From NCBI GenBank assembly GCA_049670505.1, contig JBATTK010000125.1, positions 1-35,387 on the forward strand: a DNA stretch of 35,387 nt, read 5' to 3'. The stretch comes from JBATTK01 sp049670505. Lineage in GTDB: Bacteria; Bacteroidota; Bacteroidia; Flavobacteriales; Flavobacteriaceae. Position 1 is the first letter of the stretch, and the number at the start of each line of letters is the position of its first letter. This document shows, piece after piece, positions 17,718-27,351 of this stretch. A program made the translations under genes and the position numbers. Under the pieces are notes generated by a model. It did no database searches and had not been told where the DNA came from. It was given only the letters and a program-made list of their open reading frames with translations.

Positions 17718-20700
17718 TTATTTAACTATTTGAAGGCTTACCGGTCCCAAAAGGCCAGAGGGCACAAGTTCTTCTTCTGGGGTAATCCCATCAATGTTCA
17801 ACCAGGTGGTACGTGCTTCTTCCGGAAGTGTTTTATCACCCGTTAGTCGGTTGCGCCAAACATTTACAACTTCTACGCTTATGGTATTTTCACCTTCCTG
17901 TACCACCTTGTTTACCTTAAGTTTAAAAGGGGCTATCCATGTGGTACCAACGTCTTTACCATTGATTTTTACAGCTGCCATTACACCAACGTTACCAAGG
18001 TCTATAAATACGTCCTTAGCCTCCTTGTCTTTTTTATAGGTAAAGGTTGATGTATACACGGCTGTTCCCGAGTAGTATTTGATCTTGTCATTTTCATTGG
18101 TTACCCAGTCGGTAAGCGTTGGAAATTCTACTGTTTCGGCCGGGCCAATATTTTTGTTTTTAAAATCGACGGTCCATGGATTTTCAAGTGTTTGTACTAC
18201 CTTGGGTTCAGGGAAATTAACGGTATAGGAGGTATCGATACTATGTTGTCCTGAATTGGAAAAAACAACAAACCAACTTTGTTGGGCCTTCATTTTTATG
18301 GGAACGGTTGTTCGCCCGTCCATTTCCGTATATTCGGTCAAGGCCCTTATTTCACCAGTTACCGCATCCCATAGCTGTGGTTTCATGCCACTGACCCGAA
18401 AGGAAGGTGAAAAACTGACCGCTTCGTCACTCTGGTTGGTTAGAAAATAGATATCCATTCCCGGCATGGTACGATGTGTCCAAAGAACGGGAGGCGTTCC
18501 ATTAAGATTTACGTCTTTTACAATTCCCAAGCTGTCCAGAGCCTCCTGCAGTTCCAATCCATCAACAATGAATCCTTTCCCATATGGCTTTACCTTTTCG
18601 GTATTAACGCCCCACATTTTCATCGCTAATTCTTTCACTTGTCTATCACTCTCCGGATAGTTTTGTAAGCTTGGGGATTTTTCGGGCGCCGAACCGTATA
18701 TTTTACCGCCCTGATTCACCAATGTTTCGATTTTGGCAAGAAGCTCCGACCGCATAGTCTTAAACGGTGGCAACACCATAAGACTATAGGACATTCCATC
18801 GGGCAGGACAAATTTCCCATCTGTAACGGACAACCTATCCAGTATCACTTCGGCATTGATATAATCATAGGAGTATCCCTTGGGCAATTCGGGGTTGCGG
18901 ACTCCCGTCATAATGGGGGTGTCTTCACCTATAAAATAACACACGTCGGCAGCATATTTCCCTTGTTGCAAGAGATGTTGGTTTCTTCGTAAATAGTCAA
19001 AATAGGTTTTTGATTTTTTAAACCAAGTGTTATGACGATTAAATTCAGTACTGAACCAGGCATTAACACCGGGCACCCTATGATCATCTGGTTGATGAAT
19101 ATAAAGGTGGAGCACAAAATGATTTATTCCCTCTGTATAGGACCAATCCCCACGTTTTTTAAGTAGGGCAGGATGCCGCACATAGGTTCGATGTGCCGCG
19201 GTAAAGGCTTCTGCCGAAACGATCGGCTTGCCATAGATGTGAGCGGCCGATGAGCCCGACTTACATTCAATATTGCCCAAGGTTCCTTCGTTCCAAAACT
19301 CCCCACTGACCAAATCGGACTGCCCCCCGTACATGAGAAATTCCGATGGGAACCCCCAGTGCCCATAATTTTCAAGCCATAGTTCCAGCTTATGTTCGTT
19401 GCTGACTTCCCTTAGGCCACCTGTATATTCGTATGCTATCGCATTGGCTATGGAACGACGTAAATCCCATAAAAATCGTTCAGACTCTTCAATACTACCG
19501 ACAATCCTACCCGAGAAAACCGGAAGATATTTTTTGGGATTATAGCCAAATTCCGCCTCAAACTTCTTTTCATAGCCATCCGTCCAGTTCTGTGAACCCA
19601 TTTCATAGCTGTCGGCAATAACATATTTAAAGGCACTCTTGCTTTCCTCGGGAATCCGTTGAAGCAATTCCCCTATATACTGCTCAAAATGAAACCGGAT
19701 CAGCTCTCTATTGGCCTTGTCTATTTCATATCCTTTTCCCTGCGGTGCCGAGGGCGAATTTTTTGTACCCGTTGGGGTCATGCCAAATCGTTGAATTGTC
19801 CATTCCCCATCGGGTACATCCCATGAAAGCTTGCCGTTGGCATCCATTTTATCACTAATGTCGATTACCTCGGCCGTTGCTACTTTGAGGGCAGGATCTA
19901 CTACTTCTGCTTGTTGGTCCCACAAGTAGCTATCCCAGGAAGGAAATGGCGTAGGATGCATTTTGCCCAGATTCTTCTCCGCATAATCCTCTAATCCCGA
20001 AGCCTCTGAAATCACGATTTCCGATACCGCCCACTCTTCCAATTTGGTATTTGGAAATGTAACCGATTGGAATACCCCGCCCAGCGCATTGATTTTCAAC
20101 CTAAAACTATTTGATCTGGTTTTTGGTAAAGCCACTAGAATGGGGGCATAGCGATCAGGGCCTACATTGGGTGTCAACTTGCTCCGGTCTATAGTGAAAG
20201 ATTTTATCGTTTGGTACTCCCCGTCAATATTGGCCAACACTTCACAAGCAACCTTAATGGTGTTTTTTGCGGGAATAAACCGCAGGCTTCTGGCATTTAT
20301 AAACTCTTCCGAAATAATATCCACCTGATATTTTTCCACCGCCTTTGAAAAACCGGCAACGGTTGAAGTATCCTGATCAATGAGTTTTTCGGCATTTTTG
20401 ATCGTTGGGGCCACCGTAATTTTTGCATTGGTAACGGAGTATGTTTTTTGCTCTGCTCCAATGGAAGGAAAAGCTAAAACATATGCGTCCTGAAACTCAT
20501 CTGCCGGTTGCGTTAATTGAATGTCCACCTTTCCTTTACCCTGCACTTTTGTTTCGGAATAGGACATGTAACGCATGGCCATTTCCGGCTTTACCCAAGG
20601 CCCTCCGGATTGACTCCATCCCGGACAGTTAAAGGCCCCGATATCAACCCCGATTCGTTTGCCTTCGTTCACGGCATGTACCATATGCTCCCACCATTCT

Positions 20701-20999
20701 TCACTAAGCATAGGTACTTTCCCATCTTTTTCTTCAGGATTGATGTTCCCTATAAAGGCACCACCGATTCCGGCCTCCTTCATAGCTTCCAGATCTTTGG
20801 TAATTCCTTCTTTTGATATGTCATCACCGATCCAATACCAATAGCACCAGAGTGTATTGTCATCGGACGGCGTAATGAAACCGGATCGGATAGCCTCAAA
20901 ATTGGGTTTCTGCTGTTTTTCGGATGAGGTGCATTGGATAAGCATAAATGCCGTCAGTATTAGTGCCGCTACGATAGGAATTAAGTTTCTTTTCTTCAT
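17718..20999 (-). CDS. GH106 alpha-L-rhamnosidase, lipoprotein
   Basis: This 1093-residue protein removes terminal alpha-L-rhamnose by an inverting mechanism if it behaves like other GH106 enzymes. The lipobox ends at Cys23 (MLIQC), so it is an anchored lipoprotein. The N-terminal barrel opens with the family's WYWIGDDISKEGI segment and GIGGAFIGNI. Glu466 in ADSYEMGSQNW and Glu597 in PIVSAEAFT match in context and spacing (131 residues) the acid and base known from Bacteroides GH106 (461 and 593, from memory). C-terminal beta domains follow, including a jelly-roll with DVFIDLGNVGVMAAVKINGK. Its start is 13 nt after the stop of the upstream sulfatase, so it is the last gene of a three-gene operon. 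Length is normal for the family. Confidence 0.92.
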   Translation of the reverse strand: MKKRNLIPIVAALILTAFMLIQCTSSEKQQKPNFEAIRSGFITPSDDNTLWCYWYWIGDDISKEGITKDLEAMKEAGIGGAFIGNINPEEKDGKVPMLSEEWWEHMVHAVNEGKRIGVDIGAFNCPGWSQSGGPWVKPEMAMRYMSYSETKVQGKGKVDIQLTQPADEFQDAYVLAFPSIGAEQKTYSVTNAKITVAPTIKNAEKLIDQDTSTVAGFSKAVEKYQVDIISEEFINARSLRFIPAKNTIKVACEVLANIDGEYQTIKSFTIDRSKLTPNVGPDRYAPILVALPKTRSNSFRLKINALGGVFQSVTFPNTKLEEWAVSEIVISEASGLEDYAEKNLGKMHPTPFPSWDSYLWDQQAEVVDPALKVATAEVIDISDKMDANGKLSWDVPDGEWTIQRFGMTPTGTKNSPSAPQGKGYEIDKANRELIRFHFEQYIGELLQRIPEESKSAFKYVIADSYEMGSQNWTDGYEKKFEAEFGYNPKKYLPVFSGRIVGSIEESERFLWDLRRSIANAIAYEYTGGLREVSNEHKLELWLENYGHWGFPSEFLMYGGQSDLVSGEFWNEGTLGNIECKSGSSAAHIYGKPIVSAEAFTAAHRTYVRHPALLKKRGDWSYTEGINHFVLHLYIHQPDDHRVPGVNAWFSTEFNRHNTWFKKSKTYFDYLRRNQHLLQQGKYAADVCYFIGEDTPIMTGVRNPELPKGYSYDYINAEVILDRLSVTDGKFVLPDGMSYSLMVLPPFKTMRSELLAKIETLVNQGGKIYGSAPEKSPSLQNYPESDRQVKELAMKMWGVNTEKVKPYGKGFIVDGLELQEALDSLGIVKDVNLNGTPPVLWTHRTMPGMDIYFLTNQSDEAVSFSPSFRVSGMKPQLWDAVTGEIRALTEYTEMDGRTTVPIKMKAQQSWFVVFSNSGQHSIDTSYTVNFPEPKVVQTLENPWTVDFKNKNIGPAETVEFPTLTDWVTNENDKIKYYSGTAVYTSTFTYKKDKEAKDVFIDLGNVGVMAAVKINGKDVGTTWIAPFKLKVNKVVQEGENTISVEVVNVWRNRLTGDKTLPEEARTTWLNIDGITPEEELVPSGLLGPVSLQIVK

Positions 21000-21012
21000 G
21001 AAAATGGTCTTT

Positions 21013-22623
21013 CTATTTTTTATTGGTCTGGATTTTATATGTATTGCTTAATTCGTCCGGCATGGCCGATGGAGTGTATATGCTGCCCGATCCCCTGTCT
21101 CCCTGTGGGCTGTAATGTGGATTTTCGGCCGTACTTTTGGGTTCGTACTTTTCGGTTTTGCTTTCCGTTTTCCACCAATTTAACCAATCCTCGTCCAAGC
21201 TGTTTACCACGTGACCAATCTTTTCGGATAGATCATTGGTCTCAAAAGGATCGTAGTTTAGATCATATAATTCCCAACCATTACCATCTACTTCAACCAA
21301 ACTCCACTTTTTAGTGCGGATAGCACGATTGTCCATAAACTGAAAATACATAGGCGATTTTCTGCTCCAATTTTCCCCTTGCAACAAAGGCATAAAAGAT
21401 TGTCCCGATAATGAGTCGATGTTTTGAAATTCCCCCATATCTGTACCGGCATCCCTGGCGATATCCAAAATAGTAGGCATAAGGTCTACCACATGCAAGG
21501 GATCTGCCAAGACCGCACCCGGTTTTTTAATTCCTTTTGGCCACCACGCTATGGCACCGGTTTTAATACCACCGCCGTGTTGACTAATTTTATACAACCT
21601 CCATGGACTTACACTGGCATATGCCCACCCGGTACCGGGCTGATAGTTGGACCCCTTATCTCCGGGCAAAAGATTTCTTTGAAGCATTACTGCATCCATT
21701 ACGGAAAAGGAATCCGTACCGTTATCGCTCAAAAAAATGATAAAGGTATTATCCGCTTGATCGTTTGCCTCCAAGGCTTGTATTAGTTTCCCGATGCCCT
21801 TGTCCATGCGTTCTACCATGGAGGCGTATACGGACATGCGTAAATCTTCCAAATCTTTTTGCGCCGGTGTTAAAGATTCCCATGGAGGTAAATTTTGAGG
21901 AAATGCCGGTAAAGGCGTTCCCGGTTTTACAATCCCAAGTTTGATTTGATTTTTAATTCGGGCGTCCCTTATGGCTTGCCACCCCTTTAAATAGGTGCCA
22001 CGATACTTCATAATATCTTCTTTTGGGGCCTGCAAGGGGTTATGTGGCGATTGATAGCTTAAATACAAAAAGAATGGCGTATCGGTTTTACTTTCACCGG
22101 GCTTTATAAATTCGATGGCGCGATCAGTAAATGCGTCCGTACTGTAATAATCTATGCCAAAATCTTGAAATTGTTGTTGGTTTAACCGGTAATCCTTGCT
22201 TCCTTCAAAATAACTGGAATAGCCCCCTAAAAAACCAAAAAAGAAATCGAAGCCTTTCCGGTTAGGTTCCCCTCCCAGATGCCATTTGCCTACTAAACCG
22301 GTACGATATCCTACCTTTTTTAATGCTTGGGCAAGATTAGGATCCGTTGTAGTGGTCACATCCGCTTTTGGCCACCATTTACCGGTGAGCATTGAACTGC
22401 GCGAAACTACACACATACCGGCATTGTTCATATGGGTTAATCGCAGCCCCTCTTTTGCCATTCGGTCCAAAGCGGGAGTCTTGATCTCACCGCCATAGCA
22501 CCCCAAATCACTATAACCCAAATCATCGGCCACAATAAGAATGATATTGGGCCTTTTTGTTTGGCCCTGTATGGTCTGTACTGTAATCAGGCAAAAAACC
22601 ACTATAAAGAAATATATTTTCAT
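21013..22623 (-). CDS. S1-family sulfatase with a C-x-V-x-R motif
   Basis: I place the start at 22623, giving 536 residues and a clean signal peptide (MKIYFFIVVFCL, cleavage near IQGQ). An in-frame ATG at 22647 would add eight residues. There is no lipobox, so the product is probably soluble in the periplasm. Metal-binding Asp-Asp is in IVADDLGYSDLGC. The formylglycine motif reads C-V-V-S-R followed by SSMLTG (Cys79 counted from 22647), with Val where Pro or Ala is usual. The codons tgt-gta-gtt-tcg-cgc are unambiguous. The second metal site (FLSDNGTDSFS) and the HGGGIKTGAIAWWP region are intact, so the enzyme looks functional in other respects. It lies 80 nt after the upstream sulfatase and 13 nt before the GH106 gene. 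Confidence 0.9.
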   Translation of the reverse strand: MKIYFFIVVFCLITVQTIQGQTKRPNIILIVADDLGYSDLGCYGGEIKTPALDRMAKEGLRLTHMNNAGMCVVSRSSMLTGKWWPKADVTTTTDPNLAQALKKVGYRTGLVGKWHLGGEPNRKGFDFFFGFLGGYSSYFEGSKDYRLNQQQFQDFGIDYYSTDAFTDRAIEFIKPGESKTDTPFFLYLSYQSPHNPLQAPKEDIMKYRGTYLKGWQAIRDARIKNQIKLGIVKPGTPLPAFPQNLPPWESLTPAQKDLEDLRMSVYASMVERMDKGIGKLIQALEANDQADNTFIIFLSDNGTDSFSVMDAVMLQRNLLPGDKGSNYQPGTGWAYASVSPWRLYKISQHGGGIKTGAIAWWPKGIKKPGAVLADPLHVVDLMPTILDIARDAGTDMGEFQNIDSLSGQSFMPLLQGENWSRKSPMYFQFMDNRAIRTKKWSLVEVDGNGWELYDLNYDPFETNDLSEKIGHVVNSLDEDWLNWWKTESKTEKYEPKSTAENPHYSPQGDRGSGSIYTPSAMPDELSNTYKIQTNKK

Positions 22624-22703
22624 AAATATGTATTTAAACCCTTGCATATGCTGAATAATGCAGATTTATAGAGTCAATGTTCCGGTCAAAGACAATCTTT
22701 TGA

Positions 22704-24095
22704 CTATTTTGCTTCTTGCTTTAGTTTCCTGTATATAATCCTTTGTTCCGCTAATAGTTCTTTGTAATCCGGATTGTTCGCCAAATTGTTTTTTTCATAC
22801 GGGTCTTTCGTCAAGTCGTACAATTCTTCATAATCGTGCTCCGTATATATCATGTATTTTAAGGACGGACTTACCACACCTTCTACCTGTGGGATTTGAG
22901 GGCTCCCCAAAAAGGTATGCTCATAAAAGAAAGATTTCCTTGTAATCGTATTGTTCCCAAGTGCCGTTATAAGATCTATGCCTTGCATGGATTCCGATTT
23001 GTTAATTCCTGCAAGTCCAAGGATGGTAGGGGCAATATCTATATTCAAGGCAATTTGATCGATGTTCTTTCCGTGTATTCCTTTATCCCTTGGGTCGTAA
23101 ATAATAAGAGGAACCCTAATAGACTCCTCATACCCGTACCACTTGCCGGCAAGACCATGCTCCCCAAGAAACATTCCGTTATCGCCCAGTAAGATGACAA
23201 CAGTGTTCTTATCCAAGTTCTTTTCCTTGAGTACGGCCATCATTTTTCCCACTACATCATCAACGCCCGTTAGCAGTCTATAATAGTTTTTTACACTTTC
23301 CTGATATTTTTCAGGGGTGTCAAATCGTAACTTCCATCGTTCCCGGGCAATGTTCTTTTCGGTGCGAAAAAAATCGGGAAAGGATTCCCAGTATTCCGGT
23401 TCACTGGTTTCGGGTCGTGGTACGATAGTTTCCTTATAATCCGATGCATATCGGGGGTTGGGTATAAATTGCCGTTCATCCCCATCTTGTGTATGTGGGG
23501 CCTTAAAACTTACGGATAGGCAAAAAGGTCTTTCATCGGTATTTTTCAAAAAGGTTTCCATATGGTTGCCTACCAAATCCGTGTAGTGTATGTAATTGCC
23601 CTCTTGATCTATATTTTCATAATCTGGCTGGTGTTTATCCGTTCCCGCCCAAAAATCAAATTCCTTTCTTGGTTGATTTTCCGGATCTCCCACACCATAC
23701 TTACCTATGAATCCTATACGGTAACCTTCTTTTTTTAGAAGTAAGGGATAAGTCCCTTCCAATACATCGGGTTTAAAAGAGGTGCCGAAATCGTTAATGC
23801 CATGTCTGGATTCATATTGTCCGCTCAATATACTGGCACGACTTACACAACAAATGGAGGTGGTTACATAGGCATTGTTGAACAATAATCCGTTTTTGGC
23901 CATCTGATCCAAATGGGGAGTTTTTACTATCGTATTTCCCATAGCGCCCAAAGCATCCCATCGTTGATCATCCGTAAGTAAAAAGATGATATTGGGCTTC
24001 TCCTCTTTTAAGGGCGGTTTTTTGTTTTTGCAGCTATATACCAGGAATACCAATAGGAATAACATGCAAAAGTTTTTAGGCCAATTTAAAATCAT
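22704..24095 (-). CDS. S1-family sulfatase with a C-C-V-S-R motif, lipoprotein
   Basis: This 463-residue sulfatase has a lipobox ending at Cys22 (LVYSC). Asp42-Asp43 in LLTDDQRWDALG are metal ligands. The activation motif is C82-C83-V84-S85-R86 followed by ASILSG; by spacing to Arg86, Cys82 is the expected formylglycine. The usual Pro is Val, as in the next gene. LLGDNGMFLGEHGLAGKWYGYEESIRVPLI is the family's second metal-site region, and LNIDIAPTILGLAG follows. It is the first gene of the minus-strand operon sulfatase-sulfatase-GH106 and diverges from the GH78 gene at 24365 across a 269-nt region holding two operators. Substrate is unknown. Confidence 0.9.
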   Translation of the reverse strand: MILNWPKNFCMLFLLVFLVYSCKNKKPPLKEEKPNIIFLLTDDQRWDALGAMGNTIVKTPHLDQMAKNGLLFNNAYVTTSICCVSRASILSGQYESRHGINDFGTSFKPDVLEGTYPLLLKKEGYRIGFIGKYGVGDPENQPRKEFDFWAGTDKHQPDYENIDQEGNYIHYTDLVGNHMETFLKNTDERPFCLSVSFKAPHTQDGDERQFIPNPRYASDYKETIVPRPETSEPEYWESFPDFFRTEKNIARERWKLRFDTPEKYQESVKNYYRLLTGVDDVVGKMMAVLKEKNLDKNTVVILLGDNGMFLGEHGLAGKWYGYEESIRVPLIIYDPRDKGIHGKNIDQIALNIDIAPTILGLAGINKSESMQGIDLITALGNNTITRKSFFYEHTFLGSPQIPQVEGVVSPSLKYMIYTEHDYEELYDLTKDPYEKNNLANNPDYKELLAEQRIIYRKLKQEAK

Positions 24096-24154
24096 GCGTA
24101 TGTAATTTGTTTGCTTACAGGATATCTTGGAATAACCTCTTAGGTTTATTTACG

Positions 24155-24200
24155 TAAAAAAAGAGAAATCATGGTACTATCTCATCCTGCACTATACTGC
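24155..24200 (-). promoter_or_regulatory. PUL operator and promoter, copy C
   Basis: The operator on the minus strand is GCAGTATAGTGCAGGAT (24200-24184). After 21 nt comes TTTTTTTA (24162-24155), the weakest -7 box of the five. The sulfatase start at 24095 is 59 nt beyond. It is divergent from copy D, 26 nt away. Confidence 0.65.
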
Positions 24201-24226
24201 TTTGATCAAAATTATGTTTTCTGTAC

Positions 24227-24272
24227 ACGGGGCAGTACAGGATACTTTTTTTTAATACTACTCTTATTCTTG
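24227..24272 (+). promoter_or_regulatory. PUL operator and promoter, copy D
   Basis: The operator is ACGGGGCAGTACAGGAT (24227-24243), followed after 21 nt by TATTCTTG (24265-24272), one base from TAnnTTTG. The GH78 start at 24365 is 92 nt beyond, the longest predicted leader of the five. Confidence 0.75.
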
Positions 24273-24364
24273 TTTTAGAATATTGTTTTTTCCGTTCTTA
24301 CGTACTGTACCTCCCCAAAGGAAAAGACTTTATGTATTCATTTAAAACTAACTAAAAAAACAGA

Positions 24365-27211
24365 ATGAAAAATTGTACTAGGCCCATTGGATCTCTCTTT
24401 TTAGGTGTATTGTTTTTTGCGCTTTTTTCCTGTAGCGACAATTCCGATGCCGTTGTTGTTGAAAAATTAAGTGTAGAATATTTGGAAAACCCATTGGGGA
24501 TCGACGAAACCAAACCTCGATTAAATTGGATATTACATTCGGAAGGTAGAGGTAAAAGTCAATCTGCCTATAGAATTTTGGTGGCCGGTTCACAGGAGGC
24601 ATTAAGCAGGGACCAGGGCGACCTGTGGGATTCCGAAAAGGAGAATTCAAGTGCTACCAAACAAGTAGAATACCTAGGAAAGCCTTTAACCTCTGGCCAG
24701 CATTGCTATTGGAAGGTAAAAGTATGGGACGAAAATGATAGGGAGTCCCCATGGAGCGCTATTGGGACATGGTCTATGGGATTGTTGAAACGTGGCGATT
24801 GGAAGTCGAAATGGATCGGTTTTAAAACAAAAGATCTCAATGAAAAAGACACTTTGTATTTGCCACCTTCCCCGTACTTAAGAAAGTCGTTCACCTTAAA
24901 AGGGAAAGTCAAAAAAGCATCTTTGCACGTAAGTGCTTTGGGACTATTGGAAATTTCATTGAACGGTTCCAAAATTGGAGACGACCTATTTGTTCCCGGA
25001 TGGACAGATTATGACAAAAGGGTCTATTATAAAACCTATGATATTACAAAAGAATTAAAGGAGGGTAAGAATGCTTTGGGAGCTATATTGGCAGATGGTT
25101 GGTACTGCGGCTATATAGGGCCTTATTCATTAGGAAGACCAAGAAATAGGGAGTTCTATGGAAAAAATCCGGGCTTGTTATGTCAATTGAAAGTAACTTA
25201 TGAAAATGGGGATACCCAGGTCGTGATTTCCGATGAAAGCTGGAAAGCCAATACAGGACCTATAGTATACGCAGACTTACTTATGGGAGAATCTTACAAC
25301 GCCAATCTAGCGTACGACGGATGGAATCTCCCCGAATTTAACGATGCCGATTGGGAAAATGCTTATTTGCACGGGGGTACTAAGGCAGAGCTTCAGTGGT
25401 ATCCGGGAAACAGCATAAAAGTATACGATGAATTAGAGACGGTTACGGTGAGCGAACCAAAGGAAGGCATCTATATGTTTGATTTGGGACAGAACTTCGC
25501 CGGCCACGCGCGTTTAAAAATAAAAGGTGATAAAAACGATACCATTGTACTCCGTTATGGGGAGATGTTACATCCCGATGGAACATTGATGACCGAAAAT
25601 CTAAGATTTGCCCGCGCCACGGACACATACATTCTTAAAGGGGGCAAAACGGAAATTTGGGAACCCAGATTCACCTATCATGGATTCAGGTATGTGGAGG
25701 TAAGCGGTTTAAAATTGAGCCCTAAAAAAGAAATGATTACAGGAGTAGCGGTGAGTTCGGCAACACCAAGGACCAGTAATTTTATAAGTTCGGATTCGTT
25801 GCTGAACAAGCTCTATAACAATATTATTTGGACCCAACGCTCCAATTTTATGGATGTGCCAACGGACAGTCCCCAGCGCGACGAACGCTTGGGATGGTTG
25901 GGCGACGCCCAGATATTTTCCAAATCCGCGTTGTACAATTGTAATCTTGGTGGCTTTTACAAAAAATGGTTGGTAGACGTAGCCGATGCCCAATATGACT
26001 TTGGCCCTTATGCCAATTTTGCACCTAGATCATACCCGGAATTGGTATGGTATTCCCCGGGGTGGATGGAAGCCGGGATTATGGTTCCATACAACCTCTA
26101 TACATTTTATGGCGATACCAGGATTATAGAAAAGCACTATGAATCCATGACCCGGTTTATGGATTATTGTATTGCAAAGACCAATGGAAAATATTTTTAC
26201 CCTGAAAATTCTTGGACGGAAATAGCGCCAAAAGGGGGCTTTGGTGATTGGTTGTCACTTACGGATAAAAATTTGGCCCACGACCTTATGGCCTCCATTT
26301 ATTTTGCAAATGCCGTTCGGTTAATGGCCGAAATGAGCAAAGCGATCGGAAAGGAGGAAAAGGCAGGGTATTACCAAAATATATTCGAGGAAGGCACCAA
26401 GAATTTTGTAGACCATTATATGGATGAAAGTGGCAGATTTAAAATTGATGAGGCTGCATATGGCAATGGTGAAGGCTACTTTGAGGGCGAAAAAGGTTTT
26501 ACGGGCCATACCCAGACCGCTTATGCCAGTGCTATTTATTTTGATGTGTTGACGGAAGATTTAAAGCAAAAGGCTTCCGGCCATCTAGCGGCCTTGATCA
26601 AAGCGGCAAAGCGGAAACCGACGGCAGGGATTTTGGGCATAAGGCAATTATTGCCGGGACTTTCCAAAGTAAATCGATCGGACTTGGCCTATGAACTGTT
26701 GTTGAACAAAGCGTATCCTGGTTGGGGCTTTGAAATTGAAAATGGGGCCACTACCATTTGGGAACGTTGGAACAGTTATACCCATGAAAAAGGGTTCAAT
26801 GGTGAAATGAACGCAAAAATGAATTCTTTTAATCACTACGCTTTTGGCGCGGTTTCCGAGTATTTGTTCAGCTCCATTGCTGGAATAGAAACCAAGGGCG
26901 TAGGATTTGATCAAATCATTATCAGACCGGATTATGGAAACAAAACGATCGATAAGGTAAGCGCGGAATATTCCTCGATCAATGGAAAAATCAAATCATC
27001 TTGGCAAATTAAAGAAGGTACTTTCTCTTTAGAAGTAAGCATACCGGTAAACACCACGGCCAAAGTTTATATCCCTTCAAAACAACAAGGAACAATTAAG
27101 GAACGGGATGTGCCAATTGACGAAGAAACCTTTAAACCCTTAGGAAGAGAAGGAAATTATGAGGTTTTTTCGGTAGCATCGGGCACCTATTTCTTTGAAT
27201 CACAAATCTGA
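24365..27211 (+). CDS. GH78 alpha-L-rhamnosidase, lipoprotein
   Basis: This 948-residue protein has a lipobox ending at Cys23 (LFSC), so it is membrane-anchored. It shows the full GH78 layout: an N-terminal Ig-like domain (PLGIDETKPRLNW), a lectin-like domain (about 170-340, VPGWTDYDKRVYYKTYDI), a beta-domain, the catalytic (alpha/alpha)6 barrel, and a C-terminal beta-domain. The catalytic signature D501-S-P-Q-R-D-E507-R-L-G-W-L-G-D514 is intact, and Glu800 in TIWERW is the expected general base. It is similar along its length to the GH78 at 32203, suggesting duplication. It is transcribed alone from operator copy D; no clear terminator is visible before susC. Known for the family: inverting hydrolysis of alpha-L-rhamnosides. 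The exact linkage is unknown. Confidence 0.95.
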   Translation: MKNCTRPIGSLFLGVLFFALFSCSDNSDAVVVEKLSVEYLENPLGIDETKPRLNWILHSEGRGKSQSAYRILVAGSQEALSRDQGDLWDSEKENSSATKQVEYLGKPLTSGQHCYWKVKVWDENDRESPWSAIGTWSMGLLKRGDWKSKWIGFKTKDLNEKDTLYLPPSPYLRKSFTLKGKVKKASLHVSALGLLEISLNGSKIGDDLFVPGWTDYDKRVYYKTYDITKELKEGKNALGAILADGWYCGYIGPYSLGRPRNREFYGKNPGLLCQLKVTYENGDTQVVISDESWKANTGPIVYADLLMGESYNANLAYDGWNLPEFNDADWENAYLHGGTKAELQWYPGNSIKVYDELETVTVSEPKEGIYMFDLGQNFAGHARLKIKGDKNDTIVLRYGEMLHPDGTLMTENLRFARATDTYILKGGKTEIWEPRFTYHGFRYVEVSGLKLSPKKEMITGVAVSSATPRTSNFISSDSLLNKLYNNIIWTQRSNFMDVPTDSPQRDERLGWLGDAQIFSKSALYNCNLGGFYKKWLVDVADAQYDFGPYANFAPRSYPELVWYSPGWMEAGIMVPYNLYTFYGDTRIIEKHYESMTRFMDYCIAKTNGKYFYPENSWTEIAPKGGFGDWLSLTDKNLAHDLMASIYFANAVRLMAEMSKAIGKEEKAGYYQNIFEEGTKNFVDHYMDESGRFKIDEAAYGNGEGYFEGEKGFTGHTQTAYASAIYFDVLTEDLKQKASGHLAALIKAAKRKPTAGILGIRQLLPGLSKVNRSDLAYELLLNKAYPGWGFEIENGATTIWERWNSYTHEKGFNGEMNAKMNSFNHYAFGAVSEYLFSSIAGIETKGVGFDQIIIRPDYGNKTIDKVSAEYSSINGKIKSSWQIKEGTFSLEVSIPVNTTAKVYIPSKQQGTIKERDVPIDEETFKPLGREGNYEVFSVASGTYFFESQI

Positions 27212-27351
27212 TATATTACCGGCATCTTATGAAATTAAAAATGCATGGTGCGTTCATGGAAAAGATGTGATTTCAAAATTCATCAAGCTTTTGTAATCCA
27301 ATTAAAAACCTGTAAATAATTTGCCCAATTTATTATGAATTGTTCAATGGA

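Noticed and set aside
20368..20390. Further TATCCTG match inside the GH106 gene
   Set aside because: It has the GGATA end but not the second half-site or a suitable -7 box after 21 nt, and it lies in coding sequence.
27212..27351. Terminator for the GH78 gene at 24365
   Set aside because: Only a 6-bp CATCTT/AAGATG pairing with a loop over 30 nt was found, which is not convincing.
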